The notes under the pieces are model-generated. The model ran no database searches, was not told the origin of the DNA, and worked only from the letters and a program-made list of their open reading frames with translations. DNA of 64,000 nt. Source: Treponema bryantii. GTDB taxonomy: Bacteria > Spirochaetota > Spirochaetia > Treponematales > Treponemataceae. The stretch lies in assembly GCF_900113965.1 (NCBI RefSeq), contig NZ_FORI01000004.1:1-64000 (forward strand), given 5' to 3'. Of the stretch, positions 21,892 to 30,658 are shown piece after piece (the first letter of the stretch is position 1; each line of letters starts with the position of its first letter). Made by a program: the position numbers and the translations under genes.

Positions 21892-22681
21892 GCTGCTCAA
21901 AGCTATATCGTGCCAGATTGAAGAACTGCTGTCGCATAACATCAGTAATCATCTGGTCGGTGGCGGCCTTCTGGAACTGCTCGGAAACTGCTTCTTCTAG
22001 CTGAGAAATATCTTTCTGTGAAAGAGGCAGGCGGTGTCCACTAATAAAGTTTTCAAATTCCTTGCTGTGGAAAGTGAATGGTCCTGCAAAGGCAAGGTGT
22101 GCATTAAGAAGCGTATTCTTTTCTGTATCAGCAATAAATGCAAAAGATGCCGACTGTTGGGTAATGGAATGTTCTAGTCCAACTCGGCGGAAAATTGAAA
22201 GCTCTGCATCTACAAGCGGAATGCGGATATTTGAAAGAATAAAGCCTTCTGGTACAGTCTTAAAAGTTCTGATATTTTCTGTTCTTGTTTCTGTCTGATT
22301 TTTGAACTCAAGTTTAGCATCCAGTGCCATAAGCGGAGCAAACAAAGTAAGTTTATGATTTTCAGAACAGATGTTTCCGCCAATAGTTGCAGTGTTTCTG
22401 ATTAAAGGATTTGCGATACAGTTGAGCGCTTCGAAAAGAATCGGCGGAAGGTGAGTCTGACCAATTGCAAGAATCTCTGAAAGGGTAGCGCCCGGTCCAA
22501 CATCAATATAGCGTTCGTGGCGGGAAATGTGAGAAAGATCTTTGATTCCATGTGTTGAGATAAATTTGTCCGGCAGAGTTTCAATACGTGTACAGCCGCC
22601 AACAACTTTTGTACCCGGATTGTTGTTCAAAATCTTTATGAGTTCAGCCGCATTTTTTGCATATAATATAGTCTTTCCCAT
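21884..22681 (-). CDS. Xanthine dehydrogenase-type FAD-binding subunit
   Basis: A 265-residue FAD-binding protein of the CoxM/XdhB type. Glycine-rich FAD loops are visible: KVVGGCTRIETLPDK (about residues 25-39) and NTATIGGNICSENHKLTLFAPLMALDA (about 95-121); the C-terminal CO dehydrogenase flavoprotein domain follows. It is the last gene of a three-subunit set (large subunit, 2Fe-2S, FAD) and starts 21 bases after the 2Fe-2S gene. Confidence 0.87.
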   Translation of the reverse strand: MGKTILYAKNAAELIKILNNNPGTKVVGGCTRIETLPDKFISTHGIKDLSHISRHERYIDVGPGATLSEILAIGQTHLPPILFEALNCIANPLIRNTATIGGNICSENHKLTLFAPLMALDAKLEFKNQTETRTENIRTFKTVPEGFILSNIRIPLVDAELSIFRRVGLEHSITQQSASFAFIADTEKNTLLNAHLAFAGPFTFHSKEFENFISGHRLPLSQKDISQLEEAVSEQFQKAATDQMITDVMRQQFFNLARYSFEQLT

Positions 22682-22702
22682 TTACTTCCTCATGTATGGC
22701 AA

Positions 22703-23179
22703 CTAACTGCGCTTTTGTCTCCTGTTCGAAATCTGAATTGCGTAAATAATTCCGTTTACAAGAGTCTCAATGTCTGTGCAGCATGGTGACAAGGCTTTTA
22801 CGTAATCTGTAATTTCCTGGCGGGTTGGCATTTTTGTCATCTTTAAAATCTGATAAGCAGAAAAAACTTTTCCGGCTGTGCAGTAGCCGCAGAGTTTTAT
22901 TCCGGCCTTCTGGAAGCCACCCATTATAGTGTTGTATTCTTCTGTTTTTACAAAGTAGTCTAAAGTTACAATATCACTGTTGCGGACAATGCCTGCAGGA
23001 ATTTTGCAGGATGCAGCCGGCTTGTCGTCAAGCAGAATTGTGCATGCACCACAGAAGCCTCCGCTGCAACCGCTTTTTACAGATGGGCAGCCGTTTTTGT
23101 GAAGCACCTTCATAAGTGATTCGTCTGCATGAGCATCCAGAATTGTTTTTGTTCCATTCAGTGTTACTGGTATTTTCAT
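22703..23179 (-). CDS. Xanthine dehydrogenase-type 2Fe-2S subunit
   Basis: A 158-residue two-cluster ferredoxin-like subunit (CoxS/XdhC type). The plant-ferredoxin-like cluster has GCSGGFCGACTILLDD...SC, and the second helical cluster has CGYCTAG and SPCCTDIETLVNGI; all eight Cys ligands appear to be present. It would pass electrons from the large subunit to FAD. The start codon overlaps the end of the large-subunit gene by 4 bases. Confidence 0.9.
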   Translation of the reverse strand: MKIPVTLNGTKTILDAHADESLMKVLHKNGCPSVKSGCSGGFCGACTILLDDKPAASCKIPAGIVRNSDIVTLDYFVKTEEYNTIMGGFQKAGIKLCGYCTAGKVFSAYQILKMTKMPTRQEITDYVKALSPCCTDIETLVNGIIYAIQISNRRQKRS

Positions 23180-25467
23180 TCTGCTGCTCCTTTAGATTCT
23201 GTTTTTGCTTCGTTCTTCTGTTTTGTACGGTCGCGGATAAGCTGGAAGAGAAGGTCTTCTGTACATGGAATTTCTGTAAGCTGAGTTGTAAGTGCAAGTG
23301 AAAGAGCAGAAGAGAAAGCCGCTGGCAGAGAGTTGTGAATGAGTCCGCCAACCTGACCTGAGCGGTTATTCGACTGAATAAAGCTGATGTTAATTGCATC
23401 ACAAGGAACTGTCTTTCCTTTTACAAGCATTGTCAGTTCCTGCTGAATTTCCAGACGGATAGTTCTGCGTGCGGCAGCTTCATCAAAAAGTTCTCCACAA
23501 TCAACCGTTACCCAGATTCCTTTAATTTTTTCGTTGTAGGTATAAGTATCAAGTTCAACTTCTACAACAGTTGTGATAAAGGAAGTTGTATAGAAAGGAC
23601 TTCCGGAGAAGTTTTCCTTATCCCATTTTGTTTTTGTATTTGCAGGGCCGCCGCGTTTTGCTGTAATTGGAAGCGGCTGATGGAAGCGCTTTTTCTGAAT
23701 GTCGGTACAGCATTTTCTTACAAGCTCATTCATAATACTGATAGAACTGTAAGAGTCTTCCGGTGCTTCTGGAATCTCATCATAAGAAAAATCTGAATTA
23801 ATCTGAATGTTCTGCTTTGGGATCTGTAAGATTTCTGCAGCCGAAGTTTTCCAGATGTCCTGAATTACGTCTGAAGGTTTTATTGCATGAATAACCAGTT
23901 TTTCTTCTGCACTAAGAGTTACTTCAAGTTTTGCGTCATTTGAAAAACTTGTCTGTCCGTAATAACCGGAAGGAATGTAAGCAGTGGCAACTCCAATTCC
24001 ACGGAGTGGAAGCGCGAAGAACGGCTTACTGTCTTTTTCAGCACGGTCAATCGCATCCATGTGGAACGACGCATACTTTCTGTTAAAGTCGCTTGCGGCA
24101 AGTGCTGTTTTTATTACGTTCTGAACATCGCCGGTTGGAATCTCAAAAGGAAACTTTGTGATTTGAGCTTCTTCTTTTGCGGCAGTTTTCTTTGTGCGCT
24201 TTGGCTTTGCAGTTTCTTCTGGAACTGCTTCTTCTGCATTAAGAAGTCTTAATTCATCCGGGAAGATAGTAGAAAGATTACTGATTTTCTGAATCTCATT
24301 TTCAATTGCAAAGAAAGCCTGTGATTCAATTATCTGCATTGAAATTGAAGTCGGCGGATTTTTTGATGTATGTGCTTTTGCGTAAATATAGAGATTTTCC
24401 GGTTTATAATAACTTGCCGCTGCAATTGCAATACGGTCTGTAATTTCCTGAGCAAAAGGGTTCGAACAGCCAATATCAATATCAATTGAAATCTTAAGAG
24501 CTTTTAAGCGGCCGTCTTTGTTCAGGGCTGTACGGTAAGTAATTTCTGTAAGAACGCCAGGAACCATAAAGTTTTCCTGCTCGAACTGAGAAAGAACAAG
24601 TTTTACCGGTTTTTTAGAGAGCCATGAAGCGGCGGCAATCTGAATTGCAAGCTGAGTTGTGCGCGCAAGTCCTGAAGGGTAGATTCCTGCAGATTTTGTT
24701 TTATGAATAAATACAAGAGATTCTTCTATATTTAATGCAGCGGCTACAGACTTTTGTGTAAAGCTCGTCCAGCGGGTTGGAACAAATACATGAATCTTTT
24801 CGCCTTCGGTATAAGCAAAGGCACCTTCTGTTTCCTGCCATTTTGGAGTGAGCAGTTTTTCTTTCCAGGTATCTGTAGAGGTGAAGTCTGCACTTTCAAA
24901 AATTTTTGAATCGGCCTGTGCAAGTGAAAGCTTATTGTACAAGCCATATTTGATTTCGCGGGTTGCTATAATTACATTCGGATTTTCTTCTACATGAGAC
25001 TTATCAATTACAGTATCAAGAGAAGGCATTTCATTAATCTGTTCAACGAACTCCTTAAAGTTTGAAGCTTCGTCTGTCTGATTATTGATTACATTGTGAA
25101 GGGCAGATTCAAGGTTTTCAACGTCAAAGTTAATGCTTGCTGTATCCAGAAGTTTATAAACTTTTTCTTCATCTGGTCCAAAAAGAATTCCAAGAGGTTC
25201 ACCGGCATAAGAAACATTCCCGTAGCCGAAAATCTTTATTGTGGTCTTATTTGCAGTAATTGCCTTTATGCCTGGTAAATCCTTACTGGTATATGCAAAA
25301 TATCCTTCGGGTAAATCCGGCACAGTGACATTTTTGATTTTTCCGGCTGGGGCAGGGCTTCTGATTAAAACTGCATAGAGACAGCCATCTTTTTCAAAAT
25401 CACTGTAAAAACCTGAGGCTTCAAGAGAACGTAAACTATTTTTTGAACTTGTTTTCTTTACTGCCAT
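23176..25467 (-). CDS. Molybdo-hydroxylase-like large subunit with a degenerate active site
   Basis: A 763-residue protein aligned along its length with the molybdopterin subunit of xanthine dehydrogenase/aldehyde oxidase enzymes. Where active enzymes have the glycine-rich GGGFGGK loop it reads KSAGIYPSGL, and where they carry the catalytic Glu in GVGEPP it reads GQVGGLIH, so the Glu is Gly. A Lys/Thr-rich insert (PKRTKKTAAKEE) interrupts the middle. Both electron-transfer partners are encoded downstream in the same operon. Activity as a normal hydroxylase is therefore doubtful, although the intact frame implies selection. It starts 3 bases after the aminotransferase gene. Confidence 0.75.
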   Translation of the reverse strand: MAVKKTSSKNSLRSLEASGFYSDFEKDGCLYAVLIRSPAPAGKIKNVTVPDLPEGYFAYTSKDLPGIKAITANKTTIKIFGYGNVSYAGEPLGILFGPDEEKVYKLLDTASINFDVENLESALHNVINNQTDEASNFKEFVEQINEMPSLDTVIDKSHVEENPNVIIATREIKYGLYNKLSLAQADSKIFESADFTSTDTWKEKLLTPKWQETEGAFAYTEGEKIHVFVPTRWTSFTQKSVAAALNIEESLVFIHKTKSAGIYPSGLARTTQLAIQIAAASWLSKKPVKLVLSQFEQENFMVPGVLTEITYRTALNKDGRLKALKISIDIDIGCSNPFAQEITDRIAIAAASYYKPENLYIYAKAHTSKNPPTSISMQIIESQAFFAIENEIQKISNLSTIFPDELRLLNAEEAVPEETAKPKRTKKTAAKEEAQITKFPFEIPTGDVQNVIKTALAASDFNRKYASFHMDAIDRAEKDSKPFFALPLRGIGVATAYIPSGYYGQTSFSNDAKLEVTLSAEEKLVIHAIKPSDVIQDIWKTSAAEILQIPKQNIQINSDFSYDEIPEAPEDSYSSISIMNELVRKCCTDIQKKRFHQPLPITAKRGGPANTKTKWDKENFSGSPFYTTSFITTVVEVELDTYTYNEKIKGIWVTVDCGELFDEAAARRTIRLEIQQELTMLVKGKTVPCDAINISFIQSNNRSGQVGGLIHNSLPAAFSSALSLALTTQLTEIPCTEDLLFQLIRDRTKQKNEAKTESKGAAE

Positions 25468-25470
25468 ATT

Positions 25471-26718
25471 TTATTTATCGCTCCGGTTCTCGTTTCCTAT
25501 TGAAGTAACTGTATCAATTACAAGCTGTGCCTGTTCGTCTGTCATATCAGGGAAGAGAGGAATAGAAATTGTTGTGCAGTACTGATGTTCTGCATTAGGA
25601 TAATTTTCTGCAGTAAAATCAGGATAGAGTTCTTTCCAGTAAGTAAAATGGAAGATTGGAATAAAATGAACTGAGATTCCAAGTCCCGCTGCCTGCATTT
25701 TTTTAGCAAACTCGTCGCGACTGATTTTCAGTTTTTCTGGCACAATGCGCATAAGGTACAAGTGCCATGAGTTTCCTTCGCCGTCTGGCGGAAGTTTTAT
25801 AAAGTCGAGCTTTGAGAATGCCTTGTTATACATATCTACAATGCGTTTTCTCTGTTCGTAGAAAAGCTGTGCGCGGTCTACCTGGCAGCAGCCGATTGCG
25901 GCAAGTACATCTGGAAGATTAAACTTATAGCCTGGGGCTACAATGTCGTATTCCCAGCTTGCACGTGGACTTGTGTAGCGGTCCCAGGTGGTGCGGTCCA
26001 TTCCATGCATTCGCATAACTGTCATGCGGCGGGCAAGCTCTGGATCTCTTGTGCAGACCATACCGCCTTCTGCTGTTGTAATTGTCTTAGTTACATAGAA
26101 AGAAAATACACCGGCATCTCCAATTACTCCGGCGTATCCGAGTGAGGTTGGAGAAGGGAAGGAATGTGCTGCATCTTCAATTACACGAATGCGGTTATCG
26201 GGAGTTGAATATTTTTCTGCCAGTTCAAGAATGCGCTTCATGTTACAGATATTTCCTGCAATATGCACCGGAACAATTGCGCGGACACGGTGTGCCCCCT
26301 TGCCGTCATAACCTCCCGGCTGGCTGTCTTTCTTCAGGATTTCTTCTATCTTATCTGGATCAATACTGTAGGTGTCTTTTTCAACATCTGCAAAGAAAAC
26401 GTCTGCATTAAGATGGCGTGCACAGGCAGCAGTTGAGACAAAGGTATATGGAGTTGTAATTACGGCAGTTCCTTCGTGAACTCCGCAGGCTTCCATGGCA
26501 AGAATCATTCCGCTTGTGTTTGAGTTTACGGCAAGGCTGATAACCGGAGCTCGGCCAGCGGCTTCATCTCCGGCACTTACAGCAGCGCTGAATTTTTTTT
26601 CAAACTCCAGTGCATAACGACCGGTAGTTAGCCAGCCGCTGCGAAGTACATCAAGAACTGCATCTTCTTCATCTTTTGTAATTGCCGCTCTGTGGAACGG
26701 AACCTTTATTTCTGCCAT
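25471..26718 (-). CDS. DegT/DnrJ/EryC1-family sugar aminotransferase
   Basis: A 415-residue PLP-dependent aminotransferase that would add an amino group to a keto-sugar nucleotide. The Schiff-base Lys is in VFSFYVTKTITTAEGG; the motif VIEDAAHSFPS supplies the PLP-contacting Asp and Ala. The next gene upstream encodes a CapD-like dehydratase (20-base gap), so the pair resembles the PglF/PglE or Pse/Leg route to diamino or bacillosamine-type sugars. The product cannot be set from two enzymes alone. Confidence 0.9.
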   Translation of the reverse strand: MAEIKVPFHRAAITKDEEDAVLDVLRSGWLTTGRYALEFEKKFSAAVSAGDEAAGRAPVISLAVNSNTSGMILAMEACGVHEGTAVITTPYTFVSTAACARHLNADVFFADVEKDTYSIDPDKIEEILKKDSQPGGYDGKGAHRVRAIVPVHIAGNICNMKRILELAEKYSTPDNRIRVIEDAAHSFPSPTSLGYAGVIGDAGVFSFYVTKTITTAEGGMVCTRDPELARRMTVMRMHGMDRTTWDRYTSPRASWEYDIVAPGYKFNLPDVLAAIGCCQVDRAQLFYEQRKRIVDMYNKAFSKLDFIKLPPDGEGNSWHLYLMRIVPEKLKISRDEFAKKMQAAGLGISVHFIPIFHFTYWKELYPDFTAENYPNAEHQYCTTISIPLFPDMTDEQAQLVIDTVTSIGNENRSDK

Positions 26719-26738
26719 TTGTTGCCTCTTGTAGAAAT

Positions 26739-28256
26739 CTATAGTAAATCAGTGCGTAACTGATTGTCATTTTTTATTTCTTCATAAAAGTCGCGAAGGC
26801 TTTCACAGTCATCGCATAAAAGTTTTACAAGCAGAGCCTTGTCGCGGAACTTGTCTTCTTCACCTTCAGTCCAGAAACAGATTGGGTGCAGGGCTTCCAG
26901 AAGTTTTTCAAGCCGCTCGCTTTCATATTCTTTATTATCAAGCTGTAAAAGTTTTTTGTACTTTGTTGGAGTTGGATTTTCTTCTTCGAGCCAGAGCGGT
27001 TCAATAAGGCGTTCTCCCTTGCGTGCTCCGACAATCTTAATATCAATATCTTTATATGGTTCAAGGCCAGAGAACTTAATAATCTGTTTTGCAAGGTCTA
27101 TGATTTTTACAGGCTCTCCCATATCAAGAAGATATGATTTTCCGTTTTCGCCAACACCGCCGGTCTGCAAAACAAGAGAACAGGCTTCCGGAATAGTCAT
27201 AAAGAAGCGTTCCATTTTGTCATCGGTAACTGTAATAGGACCACCGGTTTTAATCTGATCCTGGAAGAGAGGGAGAATAGAACCGCGGCTTCCAAGTACG
27301 TTACCAAAGCGAACGAACATAAAGGACTGTGCCGTGCCGTCTGCAGTCTTTCCGGTTTTCTTAGCGGCATCAAGTACAAGCTTTTCACAAAGCATTTTCG
27401 AAACACCGTAAACACTGACAGGAGCAACAGCCTTATCAGTTGAAATTAAAACAAAACGGTCTACCTTATGTTTAAGAGCTGCGTCCAGAAGATTCTTTGT
27501 CCCGAATACATTGTTTTCAACAGCAGCAACCTGATTTTCTTCCATCATTGGAACGTGCTTATATGCAGCACAATGGAAAATTACGTTACAGTGAGTCTGG
27601 CGGATAATGTAATCAACATATTCACGGTCGCGCATATCACCAATAATCGGGACAATGGTAGCCTTTTCACCAACGCCTTCTGCCTGCAAAAGACGAAGCT
27701 CGCGGTAAATACTGCAGATTGAGTTTTCGCCATGACCAAAAAGGTAAAGACGCTCGGCACCACCGCTTAAGAGCTGGCGTGCAAGTTCCGAACCGATAGA
27801 ACCACCGGCACCTGTAATAAATACACGCTTTCCGCGAAGGTAGCCAAGACTTTCCTTAAGGGAAATGGTAACCGGAGTACGGCCAAGAATATCAAGAGGA
27901 TCAATTTCACGTGTTTGAACAAGATGTGCAGTTCCTTCTATTACCTGGCTTATTCCCGGAAGGATTTTGATATGATTAAAACCGTTTTGAGTAAGGGTTT
28001 CGTAAATTTCACGGATTCTTTCGGTTGGGGCGGAAGGAATAGCAATAATTGCTTCGTCTAAATCTGAATTGGAAAGAATGGAAGTAACACCGCTGATAGG
28101 ACCAAGAACAGGAACTCCATCAATTACAGTTCCTATGATGTCTTTATTATCATCAATAAATGCGTTTACTTTTCCAAATATCTTTTTTCGCTTGATATCA
28201 TCGGCAATAGTTTGTCCGGCAAAGCCTGCTCCGATGATGTATATACGTTTATCCAT
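26739..28256 (-). CDS. CapD/FlaA1-like nucleotide-sugar 4,6-dehydratase
   Basis: A 505-residue polysaccharide-biosynthesis protein. An N-terminal Rossmann-like sensor domain (IYIIGAGFAGQTIADDI, about residues 4-20) is followed by the short-chain dehydrogenase domain (GKRVFITGAGGSIGSELARQL, about 140-160; ISTDKAVAPVSVYGVSK with catalytic Asp-Lys and Tyr). It lacks the membrane helices of the long PglF form. The start at 28256 is supported by AAAGGG upstream and by the Rossmann motif at the N-terminus; the frame is open 16 codons further to 28304. It heads an operon with the aminotransferase and the molybdo-hydroxylase-like genes. Confidence 0.9.
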   Translation of the reverse strand: MDKRIYIIGAGFAGQTIADDIKRKKIFGKVNAFIDDNKDIIGTVIDGVPVLGPISGVTSILSNSDLDEAIIAIPSAPTERIREIYETLTQNGFNHIKILPGISQVIEGTAHLVQTREIDPLDILGRTPVTISLKESLGYLRGKRVFITGAGGSIGSELARQLLSGGAERLYLFGHGENSICSIYRELRLLQAEGVGEKATIVPIIGDMRDREYVDYIIRQTHCNVIFHCAAYKHVPMMEENQVAAVENNVFGTKNLLDAALKHKVDRFVLISTDKAVAPVSVYGVSKMLCEKLVLDAAKKTGKTADGTAQSFMFVRFGNVLGSRGSILPLFQDQIKTGGPITVTDDKMERFFMTIPEACSLVLQTGGVGENGKSYLLDMGEPVKIIDLAKQIIKFSGLEPYKDIDIKIVGARKGERLIEPLWLEEENPTPTKYKKLLQLDNKEYESERLEKLLEALHPICFWTEGEEDKFRDKALLVKLLCDDCESLRDFYEEIKNDNQLRTDLL

Positions 28257-28380
28257 TATCCCAACCCTTTTGATTATTTTATCACATGCAGGGCAATTTC
28301 GCAACGTTCGAAAAAAACGCTAAACCCAAATCTTTTTTTTTCCGATGAATGAAATGATAGTCGATATACGGGGTGTAATA

Positions 28381-28887
28381 ATGGGGAACCTTAAAAGACT
28401 TAGTATTCTTGCCGTTCTGTTGATTGGCAGTTCACTTTGTTTTGCAAATCAGATTTCGTTTCAGATTGTACAGCATGATGACTGCCTGGACAGCGTTTCA
28501 GAAGACTCTCTTACAATCGAAGATTCTGTACTCAACAACTTTTTTGAGTATGGTTTTATTGTAACAAACTCTGATGCCGCAATTTCAGAATCTGCAGCGC
28601 AGGATGAAAAGCTTTATAAAATCGGACAGGGCGATGCCTTCAATGGATTTTCTGATTATTTTATTCAGATAAGGCTCTATTACGAACGTACAGATGAGAC
28701 TACAAGTGCAAATGCAGATCTTTGCGAAATTGGTTTTTCAATTACTTCCGTAAAGACCGGCAAAAAGATAGCGGACAAAACTATGAAGAATATCAAGATT
28801 GACCGCACAAAGAAAAACAATCTGGTGAAAATCTCATCAGATCTTGTTGATGAAATAAGTAAAGCATTAAGAGCATATAAAGCCTAA
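28381..28887 (+). CDS. Secreted protein of unknown function
   Basis: A 168-residue protein from this start, with a clear signal peptide (MGNLKRLSILAVLLIG..., cleavage likely after SLCFA). The mature part is acidic, has no Cys pair and no motif I recognise; predicted beta-strands (FIQIRLYYERTD, LCEIGFSITSV) are followed by a C-terminal helix. An in-frame ATG 12 codons upstream would place charged residues before the signal sequence, so 28381 (preceded by GGGGTG) is preferred. It lies 14 bases before the SPOR-domain gene and is probably co-transcribed. Confidence 0.7.
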   Translation: MGNLKRLSILAVLLIGSSLCFANQISFQIVQHDDCLDSVSEDSLTIEDSVLNNFFEYGFIVTNSDAAISESAAQDEKLYKIGQGDAFNGFSDYFIQIRLYYERTDETTSANADLCEIGFSITSVKTGKKIADKTMKNIKIDRTKKNNLVKISSDLVDEISKALRAYKA

Positions 28888-28901
28888 GGATGGGTAGGGG
28901 T

Positions 28902-30578
28902 ATGAAAAATAAATTAAAGAACATTGTTAAGATTCTGGTTGTTACTGCAGGATGTCTTATGTTTGCATCTTTCAGTCCTTCTTTAGACGGAAGGGCTGTA
29001 GTTGTTGATGAAGGAGTTTTTCCTCAGGGACTTTTCGCTAAAACTGTAGGTTATCTTCCTGGTGATATTATCAGTGTGACAAATATTGCCGGCGATACAA
29101 CAATCGACCTGCTTGTAATTGGTGCTCTTGATCCTTCTGAAGGCGTTGCAATTATGCTTTCACCTGAAGCAGCCCAGGCAATGGGAATTGATAAGGGTGC
29201 AAATAATATCGTAAAAATCACAAAACGTTCCGGCCAGGACGAACGCGTTTACGGCAATGCAGTGATTTCAAAATCTGCTGCAGAAATTAATGACTGGGAC
29301 GACAGCAGCTTTGAAAATATCAGTGCTGAAGAAAATACAGAAGCTTTTGATGAAGAAGAGAAAGCAGAATTGCCTGAAGATTCTTTTGATACAGAGGCTG
29401 AGGATGAAGCTTTAGACGAAGAAGCCTTTGACGAAGAGGATTCTGAAGATTTCGAAGAAGCTGAAGACTTTGAGGAAGCTGAGGAGTTCAAAGATTCTGA
29501 AGAGGCAGAAGACTTTGAAGAGTCTGAGGAAGCTGCAGATTTCGAAGAGGCTGATGAAGAGTTTGATGATGAAGAAGCCTTCGATGAAGAGTTTGAAGAA
29601 GATGCTGATTTTGAAGATGAAGAATCAGATGAATCAGAAGCCTTTGAAGACGAAGAATTCGATGATGAAGAATACATAGAAGAAACTCCTGCAGAAGATG
29701 ATTCTGAAGAAGAGTTCACAGACGAAGCTCCAGATGCTCTTGAAGAAGATGCAGAAGAAGAAGCTTTTGATGAAGAAGAACTTGACGCACTTCCAGCTGA
29801 GGAAGAAGAAACAGAAGAGTTTGATGAGGAAGCAGAAGATTTCGATGAAGAATTAGAAACTGAAGCTGAAGAGGAAGAGGAAACTCCTGCAGAAGAGAGT
29901 TTTGATGAAGAAGCTTTCGATGCAGAAACTCCAGATGAACTTCCTGCCGAAGAGGCTGAAGAAACAGAAGAACCTGAAGATGAAGCTCCAGCAGAAGAAG
30001 CCTTTGAAGAAGATGAACTTGATGCTCTTCCAGAAGAAACAGCTCCTGAAACTGAAGAGTTTGCAGAAGAGACTTCAGAAGAGTCTGAAACAGAAGAATA
30101 TGAAGCAATCGTACTTGTTCCTGTAGATTCTAATCCTCCAGAGAACAATGAAGATGAAGTAGAAGATGTTGTTGAAGCAGACGAACTTGAATCAATTGAT
30201 GAGCCAATAATTCTTACACCAATTGCTTCTTCAAGTAAATCAGCTACTACACCTGTTACCGTAACACCGGTTACTCCGGTAGAAACAAAGAAACCTGGTA
30301 CAAGTGCTACATCTTACGATAAGTACATTGTTCCAAGCCTTAAAGACCTTGAAGCTGGAAAGTATTACATTCAGATTGCAGTTTATGCTTCTGATGATAA
30401 TATTCTTGAAGTTATCAACAAGTATGGAAGCAACTATCCAATTACTATCGTGCCAATGGCAGGTGGAAATAAAAAGCAGGTTCTCGTAGGACCTGTTACA
30501 ATGGATGAATATAAGGTTGTTCTTGAAAGATTTAAGTCGTATGGATTTAAAGATTCATTCTTGCGTAAGGTAAAATAG
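28902..30578 (+). CDS. Secreted DPBB (RlpA-like) and SPOR-domain envelope protein with a long acidic linker
   Basis: A 558-residue protein. A signal peptide is followed by a double-psi-beta-barrel-like region (about residues 28-115; FAKTVGYLPGDIISVTNIAG), then about 280 residues made mostly of Glu, Asp, Ala, Phe and Ser in loose repeats (FDEEAFDEE, EDFEEAEE), a Pro/Thr hinge, and a C-terminal SPOR domain (YYIQIAVYASDDNILEVINKYG..., about 485-555) that binds denuded glycan at division sites. RlpA proteins combine the same two end domains. The acidic tract may span the periplasm or bind cations. The start at 28902 is chosen for the signal peptide; ATG 28890 is also in frame. Confidence 0.82.
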   Translation: MKNKLKNIVKILVVTAGCLMFASFSPSLDGRAVVVDEGVFPQGLFAKTVGYLPGDIISVTNIAGDTTIDLLVIGALDPSEGVAIMLSPEAAQAMGIDKGANNIVKITKRSGQDERVYGNAVISKSAAEINDWDDSSFENISAEENTEAFDEEEKAELPEDSFDTEAEDEALDEEAFDEEDSEDFEEAEDFEEAEEFKDSEEAEDFEESEEAADFEEADEEFDDEEAFDEEFEEDADFEDEESDESEAFEDEEFDDEEYIEETPAEDDSEEEFTDEAPDALEEDAEEEAFDEEELDALPAEEEETEEFDEEAEDFDEELETEAEEEEETPAEESFDEEAFDAETPDELPAEEAEETEEPEDEAPAEEAFEEDELDALPEETAPETEEFAEETSEESETEEYEAIVLVPVDSNPPENNEDEVEDVVEADELESIDEPIILTPIASSSKSATTPVTVTPVTPVETKKPGTSATSYDKYIVPSLKDLEAGKYYIQIAVYASDDNILEVINKYGSNYPITIVPMAGGNKKQVLVGPVTMDEYKVVLERFKSYGFKDSFLRKVK

Positions 30579-30610
30579 GCTGGGGATATACAAACAAAAC
30601 TATAATATAA

Positions 30611-30648
30611 AAAAACTGGCGGAGTTCCGACTCCGCCAGTTTTTTTTG
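30611..30648. terminator. Strong bidirectional terminator
   Basis: A perfect 15-bp stem (AAAAACTGGCGGAGT / ACTCCGCCAGTTTTT) with loop TCCG, T-rich on one side and A-rich on the other. It can end both the SPOR gene and convergent ilvE. Confidence 0.92.
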
Positions 30649-30658
30649 TTATGGTGTA

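Noticed and set aside
29249-30148. Long antisense open frame of 299 codons, rich in Ser
   Set aside because: It is the mirror of the Glu/Asp-rich codons (GAA, GAG, GAT) of the SPOR protein and has no start signal or domain.
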